This document shows, piece after piece, positions 12,201-23,012 of a DNA stretch of 64,000 nt. The position numbers were made by a program, and so were the translations under genes. Source of the stretch: Pocillopora verrucosa (Eukaryota; Cnidaria; Anthozoa; Scleractinia; Pocilloporidae); NCBI RefSeq assembly GCF_036669915.1, contig NC_089324.1, forward strand, positions 7,278,244 to 7,342,243. The letters are read 5' to 3'. The notes beneath the pieces were generated by a model that saw nothing but the letters and a program-made list of their open reading frames with translations, was not told where the DNA came from and ran no database searches. Each line of letters begins with the position of its first letter. Position 1 is the first letter of the stretch.

Positions 12201-13115
12201 TGCAAAGATTTCAAAACAAGTCTTGACTTGTGTTACAAGATAATCATCGCTCCTGTGGTCAGTTTACTGAAGCAGCAGCCCGAGATCATAATTGTCCCCG
12301 ATTCCTGTGCGTACCAAGTGCCATTTGCAGCCTTGGCTGACGAAGGAGGCAAGTATTTATCAGAGACATGCAGGATTCGGATAGTTCCCTCCCTGACGAC
12401 TCTCAAGCATGTTCAAGACAGTCCTCCAGACTATCACAGTCAGACCGGGGCACTGATAGTGGGTGACCCTATGGTTGGAAAGGTGATTTACAAGGGAAGG
12501 TGCAGAAATATGCTACCATTGCCGTGTGCAAGAAAGGAAGCAGAGATGATTGGAGGACTTCTTGGAGTAAGGCCTTTGATAGGAGATTCCGCGACAAAGC
12601 ATTCTGTGCTCCAAGCGATAAGTTCAGTGAGCCTGATACACATTGCTGCCCATGGTCATGCCGAAAGAGGGGAGATTGCTCTTTCTCCTATGCACCCTAC
12701 CCTACTCCCACCTTTCCCTCGAGAGGAAGAGTATCTTTTGACGATGGCGGATATTTCAAAAACTCAGTTACGAGCTAAACTAGTGGTGCTTAGTTGTGAT
12801 CACAGTGCTCGTGGACAGATCAGAACCGAGGGAGTTATTGGAATTGCCCGAGCGTTCCTAAGATCCGGAGCTCGTTCAGTGTTAGCGGCACGATGGGTCC
12901 TGGATGACAGAGCCACAGAGAAGTTTATGACTTGTTTCTACAAACATTTGTTCCGCGGTGAAAGCGCCAGTGAATCTCTCCACAAGGCCAGGAAGTGGAT
13001 GAGAAATAACGGCTTTGACAAAGTTTCTCAATGGGCGACATTTATGATCATGGGCGACAACGTCACATTTGATTTTGGAAATTGGCCGGTGCCTAGCGCA
13101 CCTCAAGAGCCATGA
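9297..13115 (+). pseudogene. TPR-CHAT protein, copy 1 (TTC28-like), decayed
   Basis: This is the paralogue of the intact gene at 44,681. The ATG at 9,297 runs into a stop after 12 codons because of small changes near 9,325, and about 70 bp of the N-terminal coding region is missing near 9,460. An extra T at about 10,180 shifts the frame, so the TPR array is split between two frames (9,443-10,204 and 10,146-13,115). It encodes about 15 near-identical 40-residue TPR units, three diverged TPRs to about 11,660, and a C-terminal CHAT domain at about 11,960-13,090. The CHAT His motif (AAHG, His codon 12,651-12,653) remains. The residue aligned with the catalytic Cys is Asp (codon GAT, 12,798-12,800). 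A 78-bp in-frame stretch present in copy 2 is missing near 12,205. It could still be transcribed, but the intact ancestral protein is not encoded. Confidence 0.85.
9530..11330 (+). repeat. 120-bp TPR-coding tandem repeat, 15 canonical units
   Basis: The array repeats every 120 bp (40 codons) with very high nucleotide identity. Many units alternate between GTVFQ with EYHEK and GTLFR with EYQEK, giving a 240-bp higher-order step from about 10,200 to 11,300. It is followed by three diverged units. Confidence 0.95.
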
Positions 13116-13571
13116 CTTTGATAAAACCTCTGTAGCAGAATGAATTAGACTTAGTAAAGCTCGAAACTATTTAATTACAAGCCTGTAGAAAGAGGACGCC
13201 ATCTGCGAAGGACAACTCGGATCGGTACACAGAGGAAAGCACTTCTGTAAAATGTTCATAAGACATCTAAGTTTAATGATCTGAAACAAGACAGCGTATA
13301 GTGTTATCTCTTTATAAGAGTTCCGAAGTTAAAAAACTCCAATTTTTTTTTGAGTCATCAGTTCAGTGAATGAGTCAATTAAAGTGTGATAATTCTTAGT
13401 TTTAGAACGCAATTAATTTGTCAAGGGAAGAAAATTTTAATCCTTTTTCAGCTGATTAGTTAGTCATTTCAAGTGACGTTTAAAAAAATGTGTGACTTGG
13501 GAAAGAAGTTTTTCTTTTTGGAAATTTCTTGCAAAGCTTTTGACAAGAAATATTGTGGTTTAACATGCTAA

Positions 13572-13577
13572 AATAAA
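13572..13577 (+). terminator. Polyadenylation signal AATAAA downstream of TPR-CHAT copy 1
   Basis: This is the first AATAAA after the stop codon, 457 bp downstream, in an A-rich tract with further AATAAA words. The equivalent region is missing in unit 2, where similarity stops at about 50,040. Confidence 0.45.
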
Positions 13578-13670
13578 GACAAAAAAATAAAATAAAGAAA
13601 AAAAAGATATACTTGTATAGTAATGCAAACCCTTGTATTCTCATAGATACCCCAGTAATTTTATCAATCT

Positions 13671-13876
13671 AACCCTTTAACCCCAAAGAGTGACTGGCAT
13701 CTAATTTCTCCTCACAATATCACCCCTGAATCAAACATTAAGGTCATGAGAATAACGGAAATGATCAACAAGTACAGGAGCTCTTGATTTTTCTGCAAAA
13801 CCTCCTTGTCAGCACCATAGGAAATGCAGAGAAAACAGTATGGAGAATATGCATACTGATCTTAGGGTGTAAAGGA
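13671..13876 (+). mobile_element. TTAACCC/GGGTGTAAAG short interspersed element
   Basis: The element begins AACCCTTTAACCCC and ends TTAGGGTGTAAAGG. Its body matches the copies at 24,629 and 25,065, and the reverse-strand copies at 1,841, 35,491 and 60,931. It is about 206 bp with no coding capacity. Confidence 0.75.
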
Positions 13877-14278
13877 TCAATCGATACCCTTATGCGTAGA
13901 TACGGTTGTATCTTCACACAGACTCTTGTATGCTTATAGATACTTTTGTATACTCATTATCCTTCACTTCCGCTCTGCCGCTACTATTTCGCTCCGTTTT
14001 ATCAACTGAACGTCTCGAAAAGGTTACTTTATTATCAAAGGAAAATTTATGAATTCATGAAAATTTAACAGAACTCAAAGATAAACATATCTTTATTTTC
14101 TCTCAAAGGAAAGCAACGCGCGGTCAAGCCGCCTCACAGTTCGAGAGTTGCACCGAAATGGCTTCCATGTAAAATACTTTACATTTCAATTATCAAACAA
14201 AAAATGCCGTTAAAAGGCAGAACTAGTTAGAATAAAATAAGACACCCTGAAAATATGTCGAAATAGTTCTACGGAAGT
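13877..14278. other. No gene seen
   Basis: This is AT-rich DNA between a short element and the Crypton-type exon. Short phrases such as CTTATAGATAC recur, but nothing is assignable. Confidence 0.4.
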
Positions 14279-14706
14279 TCAAAATTTGAAATACAGAGGT
14301 GAAAAACCCGAGACTTTCCGTTTTAGATCCCTTTGCTTTGACTGAAGCGCTTTCCGAGTTTGCTCGAACGGGATGTCTTTCAGAGGGCAAAGTCTATAGT
14401 TTTTTGTCTTCAAACGGCGCTCAAATTTTGCGAAGAATGCCCTTAAGGAATTAGGCTCGTATTCCCCGTTGTCTTCTTTTTTGCGAACCGTTATAAGGAA
14501 CTCACTGAGAAACTTGTTCAGCTCTTGAAGAGTCAATTCGTCCATTTGTCTCGTCTCGTCTTTCAAAACAAGAAATTCGTCGAACAGAGCAACATCGCGT
14601 TTGGTCCTTTTCTTTTTGTTTTCATTTTCCTGTCCGTCTATGAACTCTTCTACTGATGAATCTAGGCTCTGAAAACGCCGTTGGTCTGATTTGAAGCCTT
14701 CTTTCT
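14279..14706 (-). CDS. Exon with a Crypton-derived (DUF3504/QRICH1-ZMYM-KCTD1-like) core-binding domain
   Basis: On the minus strand an acceptor-like TTTTCCTTTAG (ending at 14,707) opens a frame that starts KEGFKSD. The frame passes a basic KKKRTKR stretch, then reads LTLQELNKFLSEF, VRKKEDNGEYEPNSL and FFAKFERRL. This is the pattern of the N-terminal core-binding half of Crypton-type tyrosine recombinases domesticated in QRICH1, ZMYM and KCTD1 proteins. The frame stops at 14,279, just after QSKQRDLKRK. The family normally continues into the catalytic half, which I cannot find here. A donor could lie near 14,310 (CGG then GTTTTT). It is either an exon of a larger gene or a leftover fragment. 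Confidence 0.55.
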
Positions 14707-15271
14707 AAAGGAAAATGCGCGTAAGCTCTTAGAAATGTGCTGTTTGTCAGTCAAGAGGAGCGGCGAGCGAACGACACGGTTTTGTTCACCAGTGAAAATA
14801 ATGATATAGCCAATCAAAGCGTCGATACGTCGTTTTCAGCTAGTGAAAAATATCGAATGACTAATCAGCTGGCTTCTCTAGCTCGAAGAGACTATTTCTA
14901 TCTCGATGCTTTTTGGTGCGTAAATCCCGGTATGTACATAATAATTATATTTATGAAGTTTAGCAATATAAGTTTTCTAGTACTTCAAAACAGCGAAAAT
15001 TACTAACAAGAAGATGTGACCCTCATGTAACACCACTCAATAATTCTAAAGATAAATGAAATGTTAAGTGTTTGGCAGCCACAAGACAAAATTATTCATC
15101 AGATGTAGGGAATCACTGAAGTGGTTGAAACTGATTTATTAAATGTGACTTATTGAACACCTTCGATCTAATAAGTGTGGATTGTTTAACGAGTTGTCTC
15201 AGAATTTGTCCCACTCTCAGCTCAAAACAGTGTTAAAATGCAAGGTGAACGTGGCATCATGAAAATCGGAC
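14707..15271. other. No gene seen
   Basis: There is only one short plus frame (14,737-15,006), with no family resemblance, overlapping the upstream side of the Crypton-type exon. Confidence 0.4.
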
Positions 15272-15790
15272 TCATTTTCTGTCAACAAACTGCACTCTAA
15301 CGGGTCTGTTAGGAACGATGACCCCTCTTATGAACGGCTCCACATTCTTTGCCCCAGGTGGGTAAGAGATGTCAAACTGTTGCACGATTCTGGCCATCAG
15401 CGGTTTAAACGCTTCGGCATCTTCAAAAATACTCTTATCTCGCCCCATTTAGTGAACAAGGAACTCAAGTTGATCAGTGCCCCCAGGGATATGGTAGCCC
15501 CCCTAATATTATGTCTTCTCTCGATCTTCGCGGGAGAGCGGAGAAAACAGGATATAGTCAGAGAGTCTCTCGTAGCCAGGCTATCAGGTATGGCATACGA
15601 GGGAGCGTTTCTGGCGTTGCTAAGGTAGAATTTCCAACCACTAAGAGCACTTCCTGTCGAAGAATCTTCTGTTTCTCAGGATTTTTGGCCAACATATGAA
15701 GAACCCATTGCATCGTGTTGGACGTAATGTCAACTCCTGCGAGCAAACCATCGAATACGCTCGCCAACAGGTCATCAATCGGGTAAGTAT
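15272..15790 (-). pseudogene. Mitochondrial-clan-like cytochrome P450 pseudogene without its heme-binding region
   Basis: Read on the minus strand from about 15,790. The I-helix is clear (LLAGVDITSNTMQW, then LAKNPEKQ), followed by the start of the K-helix (MPYLIAWLRETL). A TGA then falls where the helix continues. The next stretch (LYPVFSALPRRSREDIILGG) is followed by a frameshift, and FEDAEAFKP returns in another frame. Directly after KP the frame reads LMARIVQQFDI and runs to RPVRVQFVDRK and a stop at 15,272-15,274. The roughly 50 residues with the Cys heme ligand, which normally lie between these parts, are absent. The fragment cannot bind heme. Family placement (CYP27-like, mitochondrial clan) is by motif style only. 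Confidence 0.8.
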
Positions 15791-15840
15791 GTCATGTGTG
15801 GGGAATTATTATGTCCCCAATACATATAATGTCCTATTAT

Positions 15841-16092
15841 GTACAGTAGGTACATCCATCTACGCTGTCTACAATAGGTACAACTTCACCGTCTACAGCA
15901 GTTACAATTACCTACACTGACTACAGTAGGTACAGCTATCTACACTGTCAACAGTAGGTACAGCTATCTACACTGACAACAGTAGTACAGCTGTCTACTC
16001 CGTCTACAATAGGTACAACTATCTACACTGTCTACAGTAGGTACAACTATCTACACTATCTACAGTAAGTACAACTGCCTACGCTGTCTACA
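15841..16092. repeat. 28-bp minisatellite, about nine imperfect copies
   Basis: Repeating words CTACACTGTCTACAGTAGGT and ACAGCTAT recur every 28 bp with scattered substitutions. The copies on the right are the most regular. The array lies just outside the P450 pseudogene. No spacers and no coding potential. Confidence 0.9.
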
Positions 16093-16917
16093 GTTTGTTT
16101 TACCTGTTAATCACATGAAATTTTTGCCTCGGTTTTGGGATGAATTCCGCAGTCACATGAAATAGTTCCTAAGATTGTAAGCCATGAATAACTCTTCTTT
16201 TTCATGTAGTTTATTATCATCTCCATGCGTTTTACAATGAGGTAGCCATTTATTACAGAATAGTTGGTCAAAGTTCAATTTCTCTAAATTGGAAAAATGT
16301 CCATCACCCATTAAGTTCTTACGTAGTGATCGATGGGGTTGTGAAGTTATGAGAGAATTTCTTAATCTCAATCTTGATGTAAATTCTTATTGTGCTCGCA
16401 GTTATGCGATTACCTAAGCTAATTTTATATGAAGGAAGCATGCTTTTTCAAAAGTAACTTGTCCTCTAACTATGAAATCATCAACTAAACCCTCTTTTTG
16501 GTGACAACAGAGTAGAAAAATTTTGCGGGTACCTCGGTGACTTTTTTCTTTTTGAGAAAGTATTTTTCTATGTTATTGAACTTGGCTCTGTTATTTACTT
16601 CTAGTGCTTTTTTAATTCTACTTATTTTCTCGCAGGAAGCAATGAAGAGGATATCGCGTCACAAGACCATAGCCACTCTGTAAATGTCACTGGATTTTGC
16701 AAATCATTAATTTAGATGGAGCTTTTCCTCTAAAATAGGTACGATGAACCTCCCTTTCCATTTTTTTTTGTGTGTGCGACATGAGTAAGTCGTTATTTAG
16801 CGTAAGAAAAGTTTCAGAACAATCTGAACAGCGAAGATTTCTGCTTTTTCTATGGCATGAACTGCCTTGTATTAAACAAGGGCATTCGTTTTGCGTTGTC
16901 CACGACTACAACCTCAG
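16093..16917. other. No gene seen
   Basis: The only frames are short (for example minus 16,153-16,371). No element ends or family resemblance were recognised. Confidence 0.4.
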
Positions 16918-17010
16918 TGAGTCGCCAATTGATGATTTTTCCTTCTTCACTCTTAATGTACAAGTTTTTAAACTGCGTTATGAATTTCTCATCTTAGCCA
17001 GGGCCTTTTC
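16918..17010 (-). mobile_element. Second fragment of the DDE-OTU transposon family
   Basis: About 90 bp that are nearly identical to 18,997-19,088 (GCCAATTGATGATTTTTCC to TTTCTCATCTTAGC). On the minus strand it encodes DEKFITQFKNLYIKSEEG, the same peptide stretch as in the larger relic. It shows that more than one copy, or a broken duplicate, of this transposon sits here. Confidence 0.7.
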
Positions 17011-17465
17011 TTCTGTAAGTCCCGCTATCTGCTTTTCTGCTGTGAAGTAAAGTGATCTCGTTAAGGAAACTCGATGTTTTCAATTCTATTGACTGATAAT
17101 CAGTACAATCTGTATATGGACTTGTGCTCGTATTTTCAAACGCTTTCGTACACGTTTTTATTACAGACGACCTGTGGATTATATTTTAATTACTTACGTG
17201 CTTTTCGTATTTTGCAAGATTTATGTCAAATTTTCTGATTAGGCTAAACAAACGATGGTTTTATACATTTTTAAATCTAGAAAAATGCAACAATAAGATG
17301 AGTGTTTACTCAGCTTCAAGCAATACAGTTGATCAGGGCAAAAAACCGAAGCTATAAATTTTCTCGTACACAAGATCTCAGTACGACCACACTGAATCAT
17401 AGGGCACGTTCAGTGTGACAGTAATTTGGAAGAGTTTGATAATTCATCTGCTTCACAAATATCCC

Positions 17466-19353
17466 TCAGAAAAAGAAAAAAAATAGGAGCTTGTTCAAAG
17501 GTGTAAATACATTAAGATTATGGCCGAATATCTGCAATTTCATCGCTTTATTGAGCTTCGTCCATCTGGTAAGCATAAAAACAAAAGCTGGTTCTTTGTT
17601 CGTTAATCTATCCGGAACAAACGGAAGATATAAAACTGCTTCACTTGGTGTTATTACCATTGTTGGCAATTGTAGTATTTGTGCGGATGTCTTCATGACC
17701 AAATCCCCACGCATCTTGTCGTAAACTCCTGGTGATTGAAATTCCTCCGCTTTTTCCTGAAGGGTTTCAACATCATCTTCTTTAGGTAGTTCAAGTTCTT
17801 CTTCTCCATTTAAGACCTCGTCAACAAAAAGTTGCCCCAAGTGATAAGTGTCTTTCTCTTCAGTCTTCAATAAACTGATGCTCTCCAAATGTTCTTTGAA
17901 TAGTGTATCTCCTGCAATAAGTTTATAAATTTGCTTCACTAAGTTTCTAAAGGCACAGTCTCCGTCGGCGACTACTTCTTCTATTTCCAGGCCAAAATTT
18001 CTCTACAATATGCTTCGATTCCTGTCGATACTTATGTCATCTTCATGTGCATCAAACAGGTTTTGAAAACTAATGAAATCTGGCATATTGATCATTTCCT
18101 GTATGTCTGAAGCTTCAAATGCCCTGCTTTGTTTCTTGGCCTCTAAGTTTGTGATGACCTCATACATATCGGATGAAGCGTCCAGTATTACCCTAGATAC
18201 AAATTCCGTGTGCACATCCTCAATTTCCCCTGCAACAACGGTGGTATCTTGCTGATAATTGCTGGAGTTTACATCCGAAATGAGGCCGTCCTCTTGTAAA
18301 GTGTGATACTCCAGTGCTTCCTTTAAAAGGAGGTAAGAAACTTGAAGACTCATCTTTCTCTTCTATTTTCGCATTATGTACCTCAATCGGCAGAGCGCAT
18401 CCTACTCTTGAATTGCATTTATGCTTTGTTAGTAAAGCCCGACTATTGTGGTGATAGAAAAGCACAGCGAGAATCGCTACAACTAATTCCACGTTGATTC
18501 TTGTTGCTCCTGACAACAAGGATCTGTTTAGCAGCTTGTGCAGCTGTTCATCCCGCTCTGTTCCGAACCCTGGAGGTATTCCCGATAGACAATTGTTAAG
18601 GATGTGTTTTTTAAGTCTTTTTATTTCTTCCAGAGTTTCCTTGGTAAGAGGAGAGACGACTACATAGTCCAACCTCTTCAGGAAAATGTTCAAGTTTTAG
18701 AGAATTTTTACTTTGCAGGGTTTTTCCTGCAAACGAACATCTCCTTGATCATGGTCCTGTCAAATTCCTCTTCAAATGCTCTTTTGAGAAGGTGGTTATC
18801 ATGTAGAAACGTTTTGCATACTCTTTGACAAGCATGGTAAGGATCAAGTTTCCAGGAGTATTTTTAAATATTGATTGATACTTCTTGCGAACCTTACAAC
18901 AGTCGTCAATACAAATAAGTTGCGGCTTTTTGTTCTGTTTTCCAAGTCTTGCTTTATTCGCCTCTAGCACTTCTTGTATTTATTTGAAAGAAGTTGCCCT
19001 AGTGAGTTGCCAATTGATGATTTTTCCTTCTTCACTCATAATGTACAAGTTTTTAAACTGCGTTATGAATTTCTCATCTTAGCTAGGCCTTACTACTCCA
19101 ATATTTTTAATGACTTTGAAAGTGTGATCACATGAGATCGCCAGACCTGTCACCTTATTCATTTCACTTTGATACACATACTGTTTATTTGAGGAATCCC
19201 TCAAAAAGATGCAACTAATTTGGTCATTGCTCAGAAAGGAGTATAATATGTTGTCGTGAAACTGTCTCACTGAACGGTTCTCCAGTAGCTCTATTTTCGT
19301 TTCATGCAGCGTTGTATATTTGGCCACGCCTGCAGAACTCTGCTATCTCTCAA
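17466..19353 (-). pseudogene. DDE transposase relic with an OTU-like domain (main part)
   Basis: Several minus-strand frames read as one broken protein. In order they give SCDHTFKVIKNIG (first Asp, about 19,120), QLICIDDCCKVRKKYQ (second Asp, about 18,910) and GTERDEQLHKLLNRS (Glu, about 18,550), which fits a D-D-E layout. Farther downstream EEVVADGDCAFRNL (about 17,955) matches the Cys motif of OTU proteases. An in-frame TAG (18,003-18,005) precedes the OTU part, and frameshifts separate the other blocks. The N-terminal part lies beyond an inserted element, at 22,581-23,012. I recall similar DDE plus OTU proteins in cnidarian genomes but cannot name the superfamily. Confidence 0.65.
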
Positions 19354-20440
19354 CTCAGGGTCGTAACGAGGTATATTTTTTCGTCGCTGATCCCGTATTT
19401 TTACGCAAATTTTTAATCCCTGATCCCAAAAGTGATGAAAATTTTGTTCCCTGATCCCACAAAATTTTGTTGATCCCAGTGTATTTTCTATCCATAACTT
19501 TGTCTGGTAATCATTTTTTACCAATTCGCCAATGCGACATTAGACTAAAATAAAAATGAGCTACAAGTGGAAATCAGACAATGTTAAGACTATACCTTCT
19601 TCTCCCATGCGATCTGTGGATGCGGCGTTGGTGATGCTCTGAGGACTGATGTTTTGGCGATCGCGATCGCGATCGCGACCTGGACCGCCGAGATCTGTGC
19701 AATGGTGAAATATTGATATTAAGCCCGGCGAACACAAAAATATACTGGAACACTGCAATCTTAAAGTTACCATCCAGCCCTTAAGGACGTTCGCGCGAAA
19801 ATCTTTCCACTGTCAGATTTTAAATAACTTTTACAGTAGTTAGGTAACGGCCACCTCAGATCAGAGGCAAAAAATGGGGTGTCACCAAGCTTGTTTTAGA
19901 GTTAACCGGTATAGAAGTTTTGACAGTTAATTCGATTTGGCTTCACAAAAAAAACTGTTGCAGGCAAGCATTTTTTATTTGGAGTGACTCAAACAAGCCT
20001 ATTGAGTAAATATTTGTTGCTGGTTTCATCCCATTTATTAAAAACTAAATTCTGGAAGGAAAATTGCTTGTCATGCCCAGTCGAGAAAGGCGTAAATTTG
20101 CCTTCTTTGAGTCGAAAAACTAAATAATATATACTCCGCTTCTCACGGTCAGATTTTTTCATTTTTTTTTTCTTAAAAATCGAGGGAAAAGGAAAGGAAC
20201 CGATTTTTGTGAAGAAAAAAAGGGGGTCACCAGCCATCTGTGAGAGCGAAGTCAATTCCAAGATAACAAAACGGCTACCAGCCCTTTACTATGGGAAACG
20301 CAAACGCGGCTTTTGGTGGTTTGGTATACTTTGAGTTCCAATCCCCTAGAACAAATGAAATCAGCGAAATACATAGCGCCGGCGCGCTACAAAGTATTTA
20401 CTTGATACACAGTGATACACCCCTTAGTGTGCGTGCCAAC

Positions 20441-21758
20441 TACAGTCAACGCTAGTTACAGCGGACACCTTCGGGACGTCGTTTTGTGTCCGGAATAGCG
20501 AGAGTCCGTAAAACCGAGAGTCATTTTCAGTCAAACCTCTATGGATGGAGGGTATAACATAGGGTTCGCAAATCCCGCTTCCCGCCACCATTTTTAGCTC
20601 CATCCCGCCATCCCGCTTACTCTTGAGGTGTCATCCCGATCCCGCCACGTTCCAAATTGTTTTTCACTTTTAACTGTCACAAGACACTGTTATAACACAC
20701 TTTTCACAGTTGCCTATGCCAGTCTTTAAGCCATACAGCTTGTTTCTGAAAAAGGATGTTGCATAACATACAAATTGTCGCTGCCGTTTTTCGCAGTGTA
20801 CGTAACTATCGCCGTAGCTTTTTTTTTTTCTACAAGACCCTGCTTTCTCACTGGGTTGTAACCGGACCTCAATGAAGCTCAGCGGGAGAAAAAAATTGAT
20901 GAAGATGAATGTGAATGGAGTTAAGGGGATCAGGGGTCATGCTCCCCTGGAAAATTTTGAAAGTCCGAGCTCTCAAAAAAATTCCATTTCCTGCATTCTG
21001 AGTTAGCCTCCTCTGCAGGCATCTCACAAACAACATCAAAAACACAGAGGCCGCTTTCGGTGGACTAGGAACGAGTTCAGCAAGGCCAATATCCCATCCC
21101 CGGGCCGACCTTCGGCAAAGCCCCATCGTGGGGAAGGGGACGTGAAAAAATGTCCAACAAATACCCGGGGGGATGCGCAGGCTTGGAGTTGGAAGGCCTT
21201 GTTGTTATGTGAATTGCTTCTTGAACCCTGTGTGCGTACCAGTTCTAGTCTTGATTAACTCGTTCCCTAATACCGAGTTAGCTCGTCTGAGCAGTGTAGA
21301 TAACAAAATCGTACTTCGTACACTAGATTTTAATTGAACACCAATGAACTCAAAAGACTTGGTCAGGGTGTGGTGTTGCTGATTGTTTATATCGGGAGAA
21401 AACGTGACTAACCTTTTAAAATCTCTATTGTTTTACAAACCCGGCGCACGTTTTTAGAGGGATGTCGGCCCGCAAATTGACTTGCAGATAAAGACCAGAA
21501 ATTTATATATCTTTTTATAAATTTCTCATCCTCAATCCCGTTTCCCGCCGGAAATAATAAAAAATTCCCGCGTCCCGCCAGAAAAATAAGCAACTTCCCG
21601 CTTCCACGCTATCCCGCATCCCGCCTTAAAATTTCCTTTCATCCCGCATCCCGGCAGCTAAAAACACCTCATCCCGTATCCCGCCAAACCTATGTTAGAC
21701 CCTCTAGATGAGGATCTGAATTTTGGCCGCGGGTGTCCGCAAGGCAAGAGTTACTGTA
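20441..21758. mobile_element. Middle inverted-repeat element with TA flanks (candidate)
   Basis: The left end TACAGTCAACGC runs to GCGGACACC (about 20,441-20,470). The right end, read in reverse, is TACAGTAACTC running to GCGGACACC (about 21,758-21,730). The match is imperfect but has the same order and spacing. TA at both outer edges is compatible with a Tc1/mariner/pogo-type target site. It is nested inside the outer element. Confidence 0.45.
20548..21711. mobile_element. Inner inverted-repeat element with ATCCCGC arrays
   Basis: The ends are GAGGGTATAACATAGG (left) and the complement of GAGGGTCTAACATAGG (right). Each end is followed inward by a cluster of ATCCCGC/CATCCCG words, about six on the left (20,570-20,650) and about twelve on the right (21,530-21,690), all in plus orientation. 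The terminal sequence resembles that of the outer element (AGGGTC, then TAAC, then AGGT), so the two may be relatives. A target duplication is not clear (TGGATG against TAGATG). Confidence 0.55.
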
Positions 21759-22580
21759 ATAACATTTACCAGTAAACCTAAAACTGATGACATTAATTTT
21801 ATAAAAAAAATCCTTCAAATTAATCCATCTATTATTTTCCTTGATCAAAAGAAAACTTTTCTTTCATCTAAATTGCCTTAAGAATAAATACTACTCGGGT
21901 CCACGCTAAATCCCACAACACGACGAAATCTCATAGTCCATTTGTGCTATCAGTTTTCAATGTGTTATCAGTTGTTACATCATGGTTTTTGTGTCTGGTC
22001 TTTTCGCCGTTTTAGAAGCAATTCTATGTATACTCTAGTCCTTATAATTGGTAACAACACACAAACACTCATTATTCTAAGTTACCTGCTTGTTGAACGT
22101 CGCCTTGAGCTTCGCTCATGCCGTTGATCGCCTTTTCTGCTGAGCGACCAGGAACGTGACCTAGAATGTCGAGTTTATGAAATTGGCATATTGTATGACA
22201 TGATTGAACGTCATGCAGCGCGAGTAAGACAATAAAATCCTGGCAAGTTATTAACAGATTAACGACCCAATGCCTAACCAGTCAAGTTTGAGTCAACTAG
22301 TACTCTTCGATTCTGGTCTCCGGTGAACTATAAATCAATAAGTCCAAATACCAAGGAATACTGTATAAAATGGGTCATAAAATTTCAAAAAGCTTTAAAA
22401 ATCCATGTTTAGGCGCGCATCGTAAATTATTGTTGTTATCTAGACGCCTGATCCTTGAGCCCATGGAAAACACGCTGATCCCGATCCCGAGGGCTTTGAT
22501 CCCGGATCCGAGGCTGTGATCCCTGATCCCACCCTTTTTTAGGCCTTTGATCCCTGATCCCATATACCTCGTTACGACCC

Positions 22581-23012
22581 TGCTCAACTGACCTTCATGA
22601 AGTTCACTCCTATGATCAGATTTGAATTAATAAAATCTAAAACTGCATTTGTGCACCCACTGCGATTAAACATAGTTATTAAGAAGATTGCCTGTATATG
22701 ATGCGGTTAACTTTTTAAGAAATCATTGCAAGATGAAACGATCTTATGGGGACGGCGAATCAAATATTAGCCTTGGTATTCGGTCCTTATTTCCAAATTC
22801 ACCAGTATTGAATTGCCACGGTACAAGAGGGACATCAAGGGCGGGGCATTTGATGACACAGTCAACAAACTGCTCTTGAGGACTCCATACAAACACCTTT
22901 GGTTTGAAAAAATCTGCTTTTGTTGTTCCTCGTAAAGAGGACTAATGATATTATGGGAATTTCCATCGTTTGGATTTTTGTGAAATCTTTGATTACATTT
23001 TGAAGGTAGCAA
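22581..23012 (-). pseudogene. N-terminal part of the DDE-OTU transposase relic
   Basis: One minus-strand frame reads NSHNIISPLYEEQQKQIFS, and the next frame continues with KVFVWSPQEQF, CPALDVPLVPWQF and RIPRLIF. This W-P, Cys-Pro, Trp, R-I-P pattern is what I associate with the segment upstream of the DDE core in this transposon family. A frameshift lies near 22,905. The outer inverted-repeat element separates this part from the D-D-E part. Confidence 0.5.

Larger units (their letters stand above)
19347..22587. mobile_element. Outer inverted-repeat element with GATCCC subterminal arrays
   Basis: The left end CAGGGTCGTAACGAGGTATA (from 19,354) is matched in reverse complement by the right end (to 22,580). 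The flanking 7-mer CTCAACT occurs directly outside both ends (19,347-19,353 and 22,581-22,587), giving a perfect target duplication. Next to each end sits a cluster of GATCCC words in the same orientation (about 19,396-19,480 and about 22,450-22,560). No transposase is seen, so it is non-autonomous. It splits the DDE-OTU relic. The CAGGG start recalls hAT elements, but the duplication is 7 bp, not 8. Confidence 0.75.

Noticed and set aside
20560..21690. ATCCCGC words as a simple microsatellite
   Set aside because: The words are spaced irregularly, are confined to the two ends between inverted tips, and are separated by unique DNA, which fits element ends better.
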